From DASZJY01 sp036260255 (lineage in GTDB: Bacteria; Actinomycetota; Acidimicrobiia; Acidimicrobiales; AC-14), in the NCBI GenBank assembly GCA_036260255.1, contig DATAAF010000036.1, positions 1-40,107 of the forward strand: a DNA stretch of 40,107 bases. The letters are read 5' to 3'. Shown piece by piece: positions 29,880-37,937 of this stretch. The notes under the pieces were generated by a model that did not search any database, had not been told where the DNA came from, and saw nothing but the letters and a program-made list of their open reading frames with translations. Within the stretch, counting starts at the first letter, position 1, and each line of letters starts with the position of its first letter. The position numbers and the translations under genes were made by a program.

Positions 29880-31515
29880 GGACCTCGGCCGAGCAGGCGT
29901 CCGCCCCCGTCCAGCCGTCGGCGGTGTCGACGCCTCGGCCGCCCGACAGCTGGTCGTCCGCCACCTCCCCGAAGAGGAAGTCGTCCCCTTCCCCTGCGGC
30001 GACGCGGTCGAGGCCGTCGCCGGCGAGGGCCACGTCGCCGCCCCCGCCGGCGGAGATCTGGTCGTCGCCCCCGCCGCCGCAGATCACGTCGTCGCCGCCC
30101 AGGCCGGCGATGCGGTCGGCGGCGGCGGAGCCGAGGATGACGTCGCGCCCCTCGGTGCCGGTGACGTCGCCCCCTCCGGCCGGCGCGGTGATGGTCGCGT
30201 CGAACCCGAAGCACGTGCCGGCGGCGGTGAACAGCTCGGTGCTGCCGGTGATGCTGTTCCCCGCCACCATCGCCTTCCCGCAGTGGCGCCCGCAGACCCG
30301 CGGATCGGCGACGTAGGAGGTCGGGCTGGCCGACAGGATCACCATCCTCTCGCTGTCCGACAGCCCGCCCGGTGTGCCGTGGGGCTCGTTCAGCGGAGCG
30401 GTGTTGGTCCAGTCGTTGGTGACGGGGTCGTAGATGTGGGAGTCGCGGACGATTCCCTGATTGGCCTGACCGGCGAAGAACTGGCCACCGGCCAACACCA
30501 CCTTGCCGTTGGGCAGCACGCCGTAGCTGAAGTTGAACCGGCTGAACGGGAAGTCGATGTTGTCGGCGAACGTCCAGGTGTTGGTGGCTGGGTCGTAGAT
30601 CTCGGTCGTGGGGTTGGGTATCGCCGGCCCCCTGAACCCGAGCATCACCATCACCCGCCCGTCGTTGAGCAGGGCGGCCCCTGCCCGTGACCGGCCCTGG
30701 TTGAGGTTGCCGGTGCGGCTCCAGGTTCCCGTCGCCGGATCGTAGAGGTCGGCGGTGTTGCTGCCGTTCGGGGTCGCCAGGGTGAACCCGGCGGGGACCA
30801 GCACCCGACCGTCGGGAAGGACGGCGGCGTCGGTGTTGTGACGCTCGGCGGTCATGCTGCCGGTGAGCGTCCACCTTCCGGTGGTGGGGTCGTAGATCTC
30901 GGCGGAGGCGATCCGGAAGGCGTTGGTGCAAGTCGCCGGGGGCGGTGCGTTGCAGCTCCGGCCGCCCGCCACCAGCACCCTGCCGTCGGCCAGGAGCGCA
31001 GCCTGGTGCAGGCCGCGGCGGACGTTCATGTTCCCCGTAGGCGTCCACGTGCCAGTGGCCGGGTCGTAGATCTCGGCGGTATCGAGGACGGCCGGGTTGG
31101 GATTCGGGTAGGGATCGGTGAAGCCGCCCGCCACCAGCACCTTGCCGTCGGGGAGCAGAGTCGCCGTGTGCATGTAGCGGTTGTTGGTGAGCGATCCGGT
31201 GGGGAACCATTCCTCGGCGATCGGGTCGTAGACCTCGGCGCTGTTGAAGATGACCCCCGGGGTGACGTTCAGGGTGCGCCCGGCCGCGGCGAGGACCCGG
31301 CCGTCGGCCAGCAGGGTGAGCGTGTGGTCGTAGCGGGGGACCGAGAGGGCGTCGGTGAGCTCCCAGGTCCCTCCGGCGGGGACGGCCTGGGCGTGGCCGG
31401 TGGCCTGCCCGAGGAGGGGTGAGGAGACTGTCCCGGCGGCGAGGACGACGGTCGCCACGAGCCGCCGCGACAGCCCCCTCGATCCGCCGGTATTGAGTTT
31501 CCGTGCCGAGGTCAT
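29863..31515 (-). CDS. Secreted kelch-repeat protein with RTX-like C-terminus
   Basis: A 550-aa protein with an N-terminal signal peptide (basic start, hydrophobic LVATVVLAAGTVSS, cleavage likely after GHAQA, ~44). Six or so kelch-like blades follow (~48-400), each with HTATLLPDGKVLVAGG and AEVYDPxxxxW-TG type motifs, probably one beta-propeller. A Cys-containing segment (VCGRHCGKAM, ~407-416) leads to a C-terminal run (~450-530) of GGxGxDxxx nonapeptides (IAGLGGDDVICGGGGDDQI), the calcium-binding beta-roll of RTX proteins. It should be extracellular and Ca-stabilised. ATG 31515 follows TAGGTT by 6 nt. No type I secretion genes are next to it, although an ABC exporter lies 2.4 kb away on the same strand. 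Confidence 0.88.
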   Translation of the reverse strand: MTSARKLNTGGSRGLSRRLVATVVLAAGTVSSPLLGQATGHAQAVPAGGTWELTDALSVPRYDHTLTLLADGRVLAAAGRTLNVTPGVIFNSAEVYDPIAEEWFPTGSLTNNRYMHTATLLPDGKVLVAGGFTDPYPNPNPAVLDTAEIYDPATGTWTPTGNMNVRRGLHQAALLADGRVLVAGGRSCNAPPPATCTNAFRIASAEIYDPTTGRWTLTGSMTAERHNTDAAVLPDGRVLVPAGFTLATPNGSNTADLYDPATGTWSRTGNLNQGRSRAGAALLNDGRVMVMLGFRGPAIPNPTTEIYDPATNTWTFADNIDFPFSRFNFSYGVLPNGKVVLAGGQFFAGQANQGIVRDSHIYDPVTNDWTNTAPLNEPHGTPGGLSDSERMVILSASPTSYVADPRVCGRHCGKAMVAGNSITGSTELFTAAGTCFGFDATITAPAGGGDVTGTEGRDVILGSAAADRIAGLGGDDVICGGGGDDQISAGGGGDVALAGDGLDRVAAGEGDDFLFGEVADDQLSGGRGVDTADGWTGADACSAEVLRRCP

Positions 31516-31521
31516 GGGCTC

Positions 31522-31527
31522 AACCTA
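31522..31527 (-). promoter_or_regulatory. -10 element TAGGTT, leaderless kelch/RTX start
   Basis: TAGGTT on the minus strand ends 6 nt before the ATG at 31515. Upstream lies the palindrome CTGACG-CC-CGTCAG (31556-31569), which overlaps the dinB stop and could act as a weak terminator for dinB or an operator here. Confidence 0.6.
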
Positions 31528-31565
31528 ACGACCACGCCCCAGCGGTGCCCAGACCCTGACGCCCG

Positions 31566-32765
31566 TCAGTCGGGGAGGAGCGGGTGCGAGAACCCGGGGT
31601 CGCGGCCGAGCAGCACCGCCCGGGTGACGGCGGCCGAGCCGAACCGCTCGGCGATGTCGTCGAGGGCGCCGTCGAGGGCGCCGTCGTGATCCCGCTCGAA
31701 CGGCAGGGAGAGCTGTACGGCGCCGTCGTCGCCCAGGTTGGCGACGGCCAGGCCGACGAGGGTGAGGCCGCGCTGCCTGATCATCGGGGTGGCGGCGGCC
31801 AGCAACCCTCTGGCGGTGGCGAGGACCGTCCCGGTGCGGGCGGTCGCCTGGGACAGCGTGTGGGATCGGGTCGCCCGCGAGAAGTCCTCGAACCGCAGGC
31901 GGAGCACGACCGTGCGCCCGACCCGCCCGGCCGCCCGCATCCGGCGGGTGATGCGGTCGACGAGGGCGACGAGGGTGGCGTCGACCGCGTCGAACGCGTC
32001 GGGCCCTCGGCAGGCGCGGCCCAGGGCCCGCTGCGAGCCGATCGAGCCCCGGCGGCGCCCGACCTGCACGGCCCGCGCGTCGAGGTTGTGGGCGAGGGCG
32101 TGCAGGTGCCGGCCCGACGCCCGCCCGAGCATCGAGACCAGCGCCGGCTCGGAGAGCCAGGCGACCTCGCCCACGGTGGCGATCCCCCGCTCGCGGAGCT
32201 TCCTCGCCGTCACCGCACCCACGCCCCAGAGCCGCTCCACCGGGAGGGGGTGGAGGAACGCCAGCTCACGGTCGGGCGGGACCACGAGCAGCCCGTCGGG
32301 CTTGGCCACGCCGCTCGCGACCTTGGCGAGGAACTTCGTCCTCGCCACGCCGACGGTGATGGCAAGGCCGACGCGCTCGCGCACGGTTCGCCGCAGCCCT
32401 ACGGCGATGTCGGTGGCCGGCCCCGAGATCCGCCGCAGCCCGCCGACGTCGAGGAAGGCCTCGTCTATGGAGAGGCCCTCGACCCACGGCGTCGTCTCCT
32501 CGAAGACTTCGAACACCGCCTTGCTCGCCTCGGCGTAGGCCGCCATTCGGGGGCTGACCACGACGGCGTCGGGGCACAGACGGCGGGCCTCCCGCCCGCC
32601 CATCGCCGTCCGGATGCCGCACGCCTTGGCCTCGTAGCTCGCCGCCAGCACCACCCCGCCGCCGACGATGACGGGGCGGCCGCGGAGGCGGGGGTCGTCC
32701 CGTTGCTCGACCGAGGCGTAGAAGGCGTCGAGGTCGGCGTGCAGGATCGTCGCCTCGGAGCGCAC
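31566..32765 (-). CDS. dinB: DNA polymerase IV (Y-family)
   Basis: A 399-aa translesion polymerase. The catalytic palm has ADLDAFYASVEQRD (metal ligand Asp, ~10-22), the steric YEAK region and LSIDEAFLDV (catalytic Asp-Glu, ~98-107). HhH follows as LWGVGAVTARKLRERGI, and the little finger has RITRRMRAAGRVGRTV. A clamp-binding motif QLSLPF lies near residue 357. Length is typical. The GTG at 32765 is preferred because GAACAT ends 6 nt upstream inside a perfect SOS box; a GTG two codons earlier (32771) is the alternative. It is expected to be induced by DNA damage through LexA. Residues are intact, so it should be active. Confidence 0.95.
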   Translation of the reverse strand: MRSEATILHADLDAFYASVEQRDDPRLRGRPVIVGGGVVLAASYEAKACGIRTAMGGREARRLCPDAVVVSPRMAAYAEASKAVFEVFEETTPWVEGLSIDEAFLDVGGLRRISGPATDIAVGLRRTVRERVGLAITVGVARTKFLAKVASGVAKPDGLLVVPPDRELAFLHPLPVERLWGVGAVTARKLRERGIATVGEVAWLSEPALVSMLGRASGRHLHALAHNLDARAVQVGRRRGSIGSQRALGRACRGPDAFDAVDATLVALVDRITRRMRAAGRVGRTVVLRLRFEDFSRATRSHTLSQATARTGTVLATARGLLAAATPMIRQRGLTLVGLAVANLGDDGAVQLSLPFERDHDGALDGALDDIAERFGSAAVTRAVLLGRDPGFSHPLLPD

Positions 32766-32778
32766 GAACACATGTTCG
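32765..32778 (-). promoter_or_regulatory. LexA (SOS) box overlapping dinB start
   Basis: CGAACACATGTTCG is a perfect match to the actinobacterial/Bacillus-type SOS box CGAAC-N4-GTTCG. It overlaps the proposed -10 (GAACAT on the minus strand) and the first base of the dinB start codon, so LexA binding would block the polymerase directly. Confidence 0.85.
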
Positions 32779-32807
32779 CACGCGGCCGCCGGCGAAGGGT
32801 CATCGCG

Positions 32808-33746
32808 TCACGCGCAGGGATCGACCGCCGTCGTCTCCTCGGGGGAGCGGGCGACGGCGCCGAGGGCGTCGGTCGCCTGCACCGACCAGTTGACCGTGCC
32901 GGTGCTCGTGAAGGGGCCCAGCTGGCCGTGGTACACGCCGTTGGGGCCGGCGGTCATCGCCCCGCTCCCGGTGCGTCCCGACGGGTCGCGCCAGCGCAAG
33001 ACGACGGTGAGACGCGACTCGTCGGCGACCGCCGCCGACACCGACACCGCGGTCGGGAAGGTCGAACAGGGCGCGCGGGCCACCCTGGACCTGTCCCACA
33101 GCACCCACAGGACCGCGGGTGGGCGGGCGACGCTCCCCGCCACCTCGACCGTCCCCTCGCCGCCGTCCGAGGAGATGCGGACGGTGCCGGCCAGCCGGCC
33201 CTCGGGCCCGGCCAACCGGTCGAGGCGGACGCTCACCTGGGTCGTCGCTCCCGGGGGGAGCGCCCCGGTGGGGGGCACGACCGAGAGCACGGGCGACGAC
33301 GTCGACGCCCTCCAGGCCAGGGGCGACCCGCCGTCGTTGGTGAACTGCAGCGGCTGGGCGGTGGAGCTGTCGCCGAAGTCCACCCTGGTGGTGACCAGCC
33401 GCAGGCGGGGAGCCGACCCCCGAGGGGCTGGCGCGGCGGCGGGACGGGCGGCGCCCGCGGTGCCGGTGCGGGTGGGAGCTCCCCCGGGCACCGGCGCCGA
33501 GCCGGGCGCATCGACCCCGGGCGCCGGGGTGGCGCCGCCGGGACCGGTGGTCGTCGTCTCCGGCGGCGCCGCCGTCGTGGTCGTCGTGACCTCCGCCCCC
33601 ACCGCCTCGTCCCGCCCGTTGCCGTCGTCCGGCGACGACCTCACCGCCACGACGACGAGCGAGGCGACGAGGATCCCGGCGGCGGCGAACCCGACGGCCA
33701 GCTGCCGCCACCCGAGCTGCTGGTAGCCACCGCCGACGACGGACAT
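32808..33746 (-). CDS. Anchored secreted protein with Ig-like domain
   Basis: A 312-aa protein with a short cytoplasmic start, one membrane helix (~16-36), a disordered Thr/Pro/Gly/Ala linker (~45-110, including TTTTTAAP) and an outer part. The first outer domain (about 115-208: LVTTRVDFGDSS, LQFTNDGGSPLAW, GTVRISSDGGEGTVEVAGSV) fits an ASPM-SPD2-Hydin/BACON-type Ig-like beta-sandwich. The second (about 210-312) is a Trp-rich beta domain with one Cys pair (PCSTF ... VDPCA). This looks like an unanchored cell-surface binding or scaffolding protein; function unknown. The ATG follows AGGA. It lies 63 bp after the small barrel gene on the same strand, with TGACGG/CCGTCA arms in the gap. Confidence 0.8.
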   Translation of the reverse strand: MSVVGGGYQQLGWRQLAVGFAAAGILVASLVVVAVRSSPDDGNGRDEAVGAEVTTTTTAAPPETTTTGPGGATPAPGVDAPGSAPVPGGAPTRTGTAGAARPAAAPAPRGSAPRLRLVTTRVDFGDSSTAQPLQFTNDGGSPLAWRASTSSPVLSVVPPTGALPPGATTQVSVRLDRLAGPEGRLAGTVRISSDGGEGTVEVAGSVARPPAVLWVLWDRSRVARAPCSTFPTAVSVSAAVADESRLTVVLRWRDPSGRTGSGAMTAGPNGVYHGQLGPFTSTGTVNWSVQATDALGAVARSPEETTAVDPCA

Positions 33747-33809
33747 CGTCGTCCTGCCTTTCCGTCCGTGCCCCCTATGTCATGACGGTGGGTCGCGCCG
33801 CGTCACCCG

Positions 33810-34103
33810 TCAGGCCACCGGCTCCCGGGTGTAGGCGCGGGCCAGGTCGATCCCGATGAACTCCGGCGTGCCGACCGGCTCTGGCCCCAGCGCCTTGGCC
33901 AGCGCCGGACCGAGCCTCTCGGCGAAGAACCGGTCGGCGTGGGCCTTCGACTCCCACAGGGTGACGACGCGGAGCTTCCCGTCGGACGCCCTGCCGACGT
34001 AGCGGGCCTCGAGGCCGTCAGGCTCCTCCCCGACGTGGGCCATCACCGCGTCGAACTGCTCGATCGACTCGAACGGCGGGGTGGCGACTGCGATCCACTG
34101 CAT
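33810..34103 (-). CDS. Small dimeric alpha/beta-barrel (ABM-like) protein
   Basis: A 97-aa ferredoxin-like protein of the antibiotic-biosynthesis-monooxygenase/DABB type. It has the strand MQWIAVATPPF, a helix FDAVMAHVGEEPDGLEARY, strands LRVVTLWESKAHADRFFAE and a final FIGIDLARAY. This fold forms homodimers that act as haem- or quinone-handling enzymes or as binding proteins; the active residues cannot be assigned. The ATG at 34103 follows AGGAGG at good spacing, against a longer in-frame start at 34139 that reads through the SD. Just upstream, TGCGACC/GGTCGCA (34121-34138) is a hairpin or operator. It follows the LuxR-type regulator on the same strand. Confidence 0.75.
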   Translation of the reverse strand: MQWIAVATPPFESIEQFDAVMAHVGEEPDGLEARYVGRASDGKLRVVTLWESKAHADRFFAERLGPALAKALGPEPVGTPEFIGIDLARAYTREPVA

Positions 34104-34120
34104 GGCTTCCTCCTCTGTCG

Positions 34121-34138
34121 TGCGACCGGCTGGTCGCA
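34121..34138 (-). promoter_or_regulatory. 7-bp inverted repeat upstream of ABM-like gene
   Basis: TGCGACC (34121-34127) and GGTCGCA (34132-34138) flank a 4-nt loop and lie about 6 nt upstream of the SD region of the gene at 34103. It could be a repressor operator or a leader hairpin that controls translation. Confidence 0.4.
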
Positions 34139-34205
34139 AGGGGGAAGCTACGGAGAAGAGCTCCCTGCGCCATCCGCCGGATGACTCATCGCCGTACTCA
34201 ACTGC

Positions 34206-37029
34206 TCATCTGCCCAGGCCGACGGTCCACGCCGCGATCTGGCTCCGGGACGAGAACCCCAGCTTGGTGAGGATGTGCTGGACGTGGTGCTGGGCGGTGC
34301 GCTCGGAGATGACGAGGCGCTCGGCGATCTGACGGTTGGTGAGCCCTTCGGCGACCAGCTTGGCGACCTCGACCTCCCGCCGGCTCAGGGCGAGGGGTCG
34401 GGTCGCGCCCAGACGGGCGAGGAGGGCACCGGTGCGCTCGACGTACGCCGACATGCCCAGCGCCCGGGCCTGGCGATCGGCCTCGGCGGCGGCGGAGAGC
34501 GCCCGCTCGGAGTCGCCGTTCTCGTCGCGGGCGGCGAGCACGGTCGCCCGGTGGTAGCGGGCCTCGGCGGCGAAGCCCCGGGCGCCGGCCCGGTCGGCCG
34601 CCTCGGCGGCGAGCCCCAGGTCGGCGACCGCCTGGTCCAGCCGCCCCAGGGCGGCGGCGCCACGGCCCACCGTGAGCTCCACCGGGCCCAGGTAGAAGAC
34701 CCCCTCTCCCACCACGTGCTCGCCCCGGAACCGCTCGAGCCGCTCGAGCAACACCTCGAGGTCGCCGCCACGGCCGAGCTCGGCGGCGGCGAGGGCGGCG
34801 TAGGCATGGCCGGGGAGGACGAAGAACGCCGGCAGCGACCACGCCTCCAGCGGGCCGGCCAGCTCGTAGGACGCGGCCGCCTCGTCCCGCCGCCCGGCGC
34901 ACAGCAGCAGGAACGCCCGGGTGAGGGGGGCGATCGTCCGGAAGCGGGGCAGGGCGTCGAGCGGGCCCTCGACCAGCGGGGTGGCGTCGTCGGTGACGCC
35001 GACGTGGCGGGCCAGGGCGGTGAGGAGGGCGAAGTAGGCACCCTGGGCGGGGCCCGGCTCGACGGGGCGCATGCGCTCGAACGCCCGCCGGCCTGCGGCG
35101 GCGGCGTCGGCGTACCGCCCCTGGGCCTGGGCGACGTAGGCGGTCACCCGGTCGAGGTGCCAGGCGCTGACGGGACCGCCCGCCCGCTCGACCGCCACCT
35201 GCAGCCCCGACAGGGCGTCGACGGCAGCCCCGAGCTGCCCGCCCTCGACCAGCGCGTCGATGTGCCAGAGGTGGCCCCACATGGCGGTGCGGGCACTCTG
35301 CGTCCGCGAGGCCAGGGCCAGCATCTCGGCGGCGAGGGCCATCCGCTCGGCCCGGCCCGCGGGTCCCGGACACGCCTCCTTGCGGGCCCGCAGGGCGTCG
35401 GCGACGGCGCGGTCGTCGGACGAGGACCGCGCCAGGTCGAGGGCGGCCGCGCTCAGGACCTCGACGCGGTCCTGCTCGCCGTCGTAGAACGCCAGGTGGC
35501 TGCGCTGGGCCAAGAGGCGCGCCCGCAAGCCCGTCGTCGTCGGCGTCGCCCAGCGCGTCCAGGGCCTGCTCGCAGAGCTGCCTGGTCACCGCGTTGACAA
35601 CGGGATCGGGCACCGCCTCGAGGACGAGCGCCGCCTCTGCCGCGAGGTGGGCGTCGCCGGCGGTGCCCGCCGCGTCGCCCGCCGCCGCGGCCGCCTCGGC
35701 GCCCGCCCGCAGGTCGCCGGCGAAGTAGGCGGCCCGGCCCAGGGCGACCAGCACCCGGCCGTGTTCGGCGGCCGGCAGCGGAGCGGCGGGGACCGCCAGC
35801 GCGGCGCGATAGAGGCGGGCGCCGTCCTCGTAGGCGAGGCGCCGCACGGCGTCGTCCGCCGCCCTGATCGCCCACGCTCGGGCCGTCTCCGCCTCGCCGT
35901 ACGGTGCCAGCTCGGCCCAGTGCCGGGCGATCTCGGCGAGGTGCTCGGAGAGGTCGCCGGCGCGCCCCGCCTCCGCCTCGACCGCCTCGGCCACGGCCCG
36001 GTGGAGGGCGACCCGCTCGGCCGTGGGGAGCGACGCCTCGACCGCCTCGCGGGTGAGGGCGTGGACGAACCGGTGGTCCCCGGCCTCGCCGGCGCGATGG
36101 ACGAGGCCGTGGGCGATCGCCTCGTCCAGCGCGGGAAGGCACTGCGCCACCGGCGCAGCGAGGGCCCGGGCGACGACGGCGAGCGAGAAGTCACGCCCGG
36201 CCACCGCGGCCGCCCGGACGAGGCGGCGGCACTCCGGCGAGACCCGGTCGAGGCGCGCCCCGACGACGTCGAGCACCGTGCGGGGCGGTCGGTCCGGGCG
36301 CCACGTGCCGTCGGCCATGGCCCGGGCCACCTCCCGCACGAACAGCGGGTTGCCGCCGGTGACCTCGAGCACGGTGCGGGCGTCGGCGGGGGAGCCGACC
36401 CCCGCCGTCCGGGACAGCTGCTCGCCCACCTCGGCCAGGTCGAACCCTCGGAGGTCCAGGCGCTCGACCGCCGGCGACCGCAAGAGGTCGGGGAGCATCC
36501 GCCGGAGGGCGCTCGCCGGTTCCCCGTCGCGGAGAGTGGTGAGCACGAGCAGCCGGGCGCCGGCAAGGTGGTCACCCAGGTGGCGCAGGACGAGGAGCGA
36601 CGGCTCGTCGGCCCAGTGCACGTCGTCGAGAATCACGACCAGACCGCTCCCGGCGCGGGCGGCAGCGTGCACCGCGTCGGTCACCTCCTCGACGACGCCG
36701 AACCGGTCCTCGGGCGACTCGACGGCGCCCCCGAGCGCGAGGTCGGGGTCGGCCCCGAGCGAGCGGAGCACCTGGCGCCACGGCCAGAACGCCGGTGCCC
36801 CCTCGGCCTCGACCGCCCGTCCCCACGCCACCGCGACGCCGGCGGCGAGGGCCATCCCCGAGAGCTCCTGGGCGAGCCTCGTCTTGCCGATCCCGGGCTC
36901 GCCGGCGCAGAGGACGAGGCGCCCCCGCCCGTCACGGGCGGCGGCCAGCCAGGCCCGAAGGGCGTCGAGCTCCCGCCGCCGCCCAACGATGCTGTCCGTC
37001 GTCACGAGCCCGCTCACGGCCCCAAGCAT
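34206..37029 (-). pseudogene. LuxR-family ATPase regulator (MalT/LAL-like), one frameshift
   Basis: Two frames join to a ~940-aa regulator. The N-terminal part has a STAND/AAA ATPase: the IVGRRREL start, Walker A GEPGIGKT (~45-52), Walker B VVILDDVHWADE (~132-143), then a long TPR-like region. The C-terminal part continues the TPR helices and ends with a LuxR HTH: SRREVEVAKLVAEGL, TNRQIAERLVISERT, VQHILTKLGFSSR. The frame breaks at about 35527-35528, where a plus-strand AA (minus TT) appears to hold one extra base: CTTGCGGG should be CTGCGGG (reading DDDGLRARLLAQRSHLA). One deletion restores a complete gene. GATGCT lies 7 nt before a GTG at 37017, an alternative start. Either a sequencing error or a recent inactivation. 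Confidence 0.85.
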
Positions 37030-37075
37030 CCCCGATCCGCCCCGACCGCGGCGACGCTCCCCGCCGCCGATGCTG

Positions 37076-37081
37076 CAGACT
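37076..37081 (+). promoter_or_regulatory. -10-like CAGACT before DUF3800 gene
   Basis: CAGACT ends 6 nt before the GTG at 37088, the CANNNT form of the leaderless arrangement. It lies 47 nt upstream of the divergent LuxR-type gene start. Confidence 0.35.
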
Positions 37082-37087
37082 CTCGGC

Positions 37088-37821
37088 GTGTACCTGGCCT
37101 ACGTCGACGAGTCGGGCGAGACCGGCCGCGGCGGGCGCTACACGTTGGCGGTCGTCCTGCTCCAGGCGTCGAGGTGGCCGCCGGTCCAGGCCCAGGTCAT
37201 CGACTTCCGCAAGTTCCTCCGGACCAGGTTCGGCATCCAGGTGTCGGACGAGCTGAAGGCGGACTACCTCCTCCCGACGGGGGACCGCTGCGTCGCCTGG
37301 AGCTCAGCGAGCCGGCTCGCTTTGCGATCTACCGCCAGCACATGCGGCTCCAGCCCAAGATCGGCCTGCAGCCGTTCGCCGTCGTCATGCGCCAGCCGCA
37401 GGCGACCCAGCAGCTCGGCACCAAGGACCCACGGGACGTGACATGGCAGCTCCTGCTCCGGGAGCTCGAGCGCTTCACCGTCAGGAACAAGACCGAGGCC
37501 GTGCTCGTCCACGACCAGCAGGGAGCGGCGGTGATGCGCCACTTCGCCCGCCGCGCCTACCGCCAGCTCGCCGGCAACCCATCGGCCCGGCCGGCGACCA
37601 TCTTGTTGGACGGCCTCGTCGCACCGGAGGCGAAGGCGTCCTCCCTCTTCCAGTTGGCCGACCTGAACGCCCATGCCGCGTTCCGGGCCGTGTACCCGCC
37701 GCCCGCCTCGTACCGCTACCCGATCGTCGTGCCCCAGACGTGGAACGAGCTCGGCGAGGCGCGCCTGACGCCGTTGAGCCAGCCCTCGACCGGGCCGAGG
37801 GGCATCCTGCTCTGGCCCTGA
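37088..37821 (+). pseudogene. DUF3800 protein, one homopolymer frameshift
   Basis: The first part, VYLAYVDESGETGRG then YTLAVVLL and FGIQVSDELKADYLLPTG, matches DUF3800 (the YVDESG acidic start). The rest is in another frame: PLRRLELSEPARFAIY, QPFAVVMRQ, the REL..FTV.N block, VLVHDQQG and LFQLADLNAHAAFRAVY. Inserting one G in the five-G run at 37278-37282 gives PTGGPLRRLELS and a complete ~244-aa protein. DUF3800 has a predicted RNase H-like fold with the first Asp as a metal ligand; its role is unknown, but members occur near defence and mobile loci. GTG 37088 follows CAGACT by 6 nt. Real phase variation, decay or a sequencing error are all possible. Confidence 0.78.
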
Positions 37822-37828
37822 GGGTAGA

Positions 37829-37852
37829 ACCCCCGGCACTTCCACCGGGGGT
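37829..37852 (+). terminator. Hairpin between DUF3800 and ligase genes
   Basis: ACCCCCGG (37829-37836) and CCGGGGGT (37845-37852) form perfect 8-bp arms with an 8-nt loop, 7 nt after the DUF3800 stop. No T-run follows. It probably separates transcription of the DUF3800 gene from the ligase operon, whose own -10 candidate TACGCT is at 37885-37890. Confidence 0.5.
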
Positions 37853-37884
37853 AAGGGGGAACCGAGCGCCCGTCCCGGGGTACC

Positions 37885-37890
37885 TACGCT
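37885..37890 (+). promoter_or_regulatory. Candidate -10 TACGCT for ligase operon
   Basis: TACGCT lies 47 nt upstream of the ligase ATG. Between them is a 15-codon reading frame (ATG at 37894) whose TGA overlaps the ligase ATG as ATGA. If transcription starts about 7 nt after the -10, this short frame's ATG would not be included, so its translation is doubtful. Confidence 0.4.
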
Positions 37891-37937
37891 CCCATGGAGA
37901 TCCTATGCGCCGGCGAGCCGGCCGGCGGTAGCCCGTC

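Noticed and set aside
36023..37441. Long plus-strand frame that includes the first part of DUF3800 as one large protein
   Set aside because: Everything before 37088 is antisense to the LuxR-type gene and lacks motifs; the DUF3800 part starts at the GTG with its own -10-like element.
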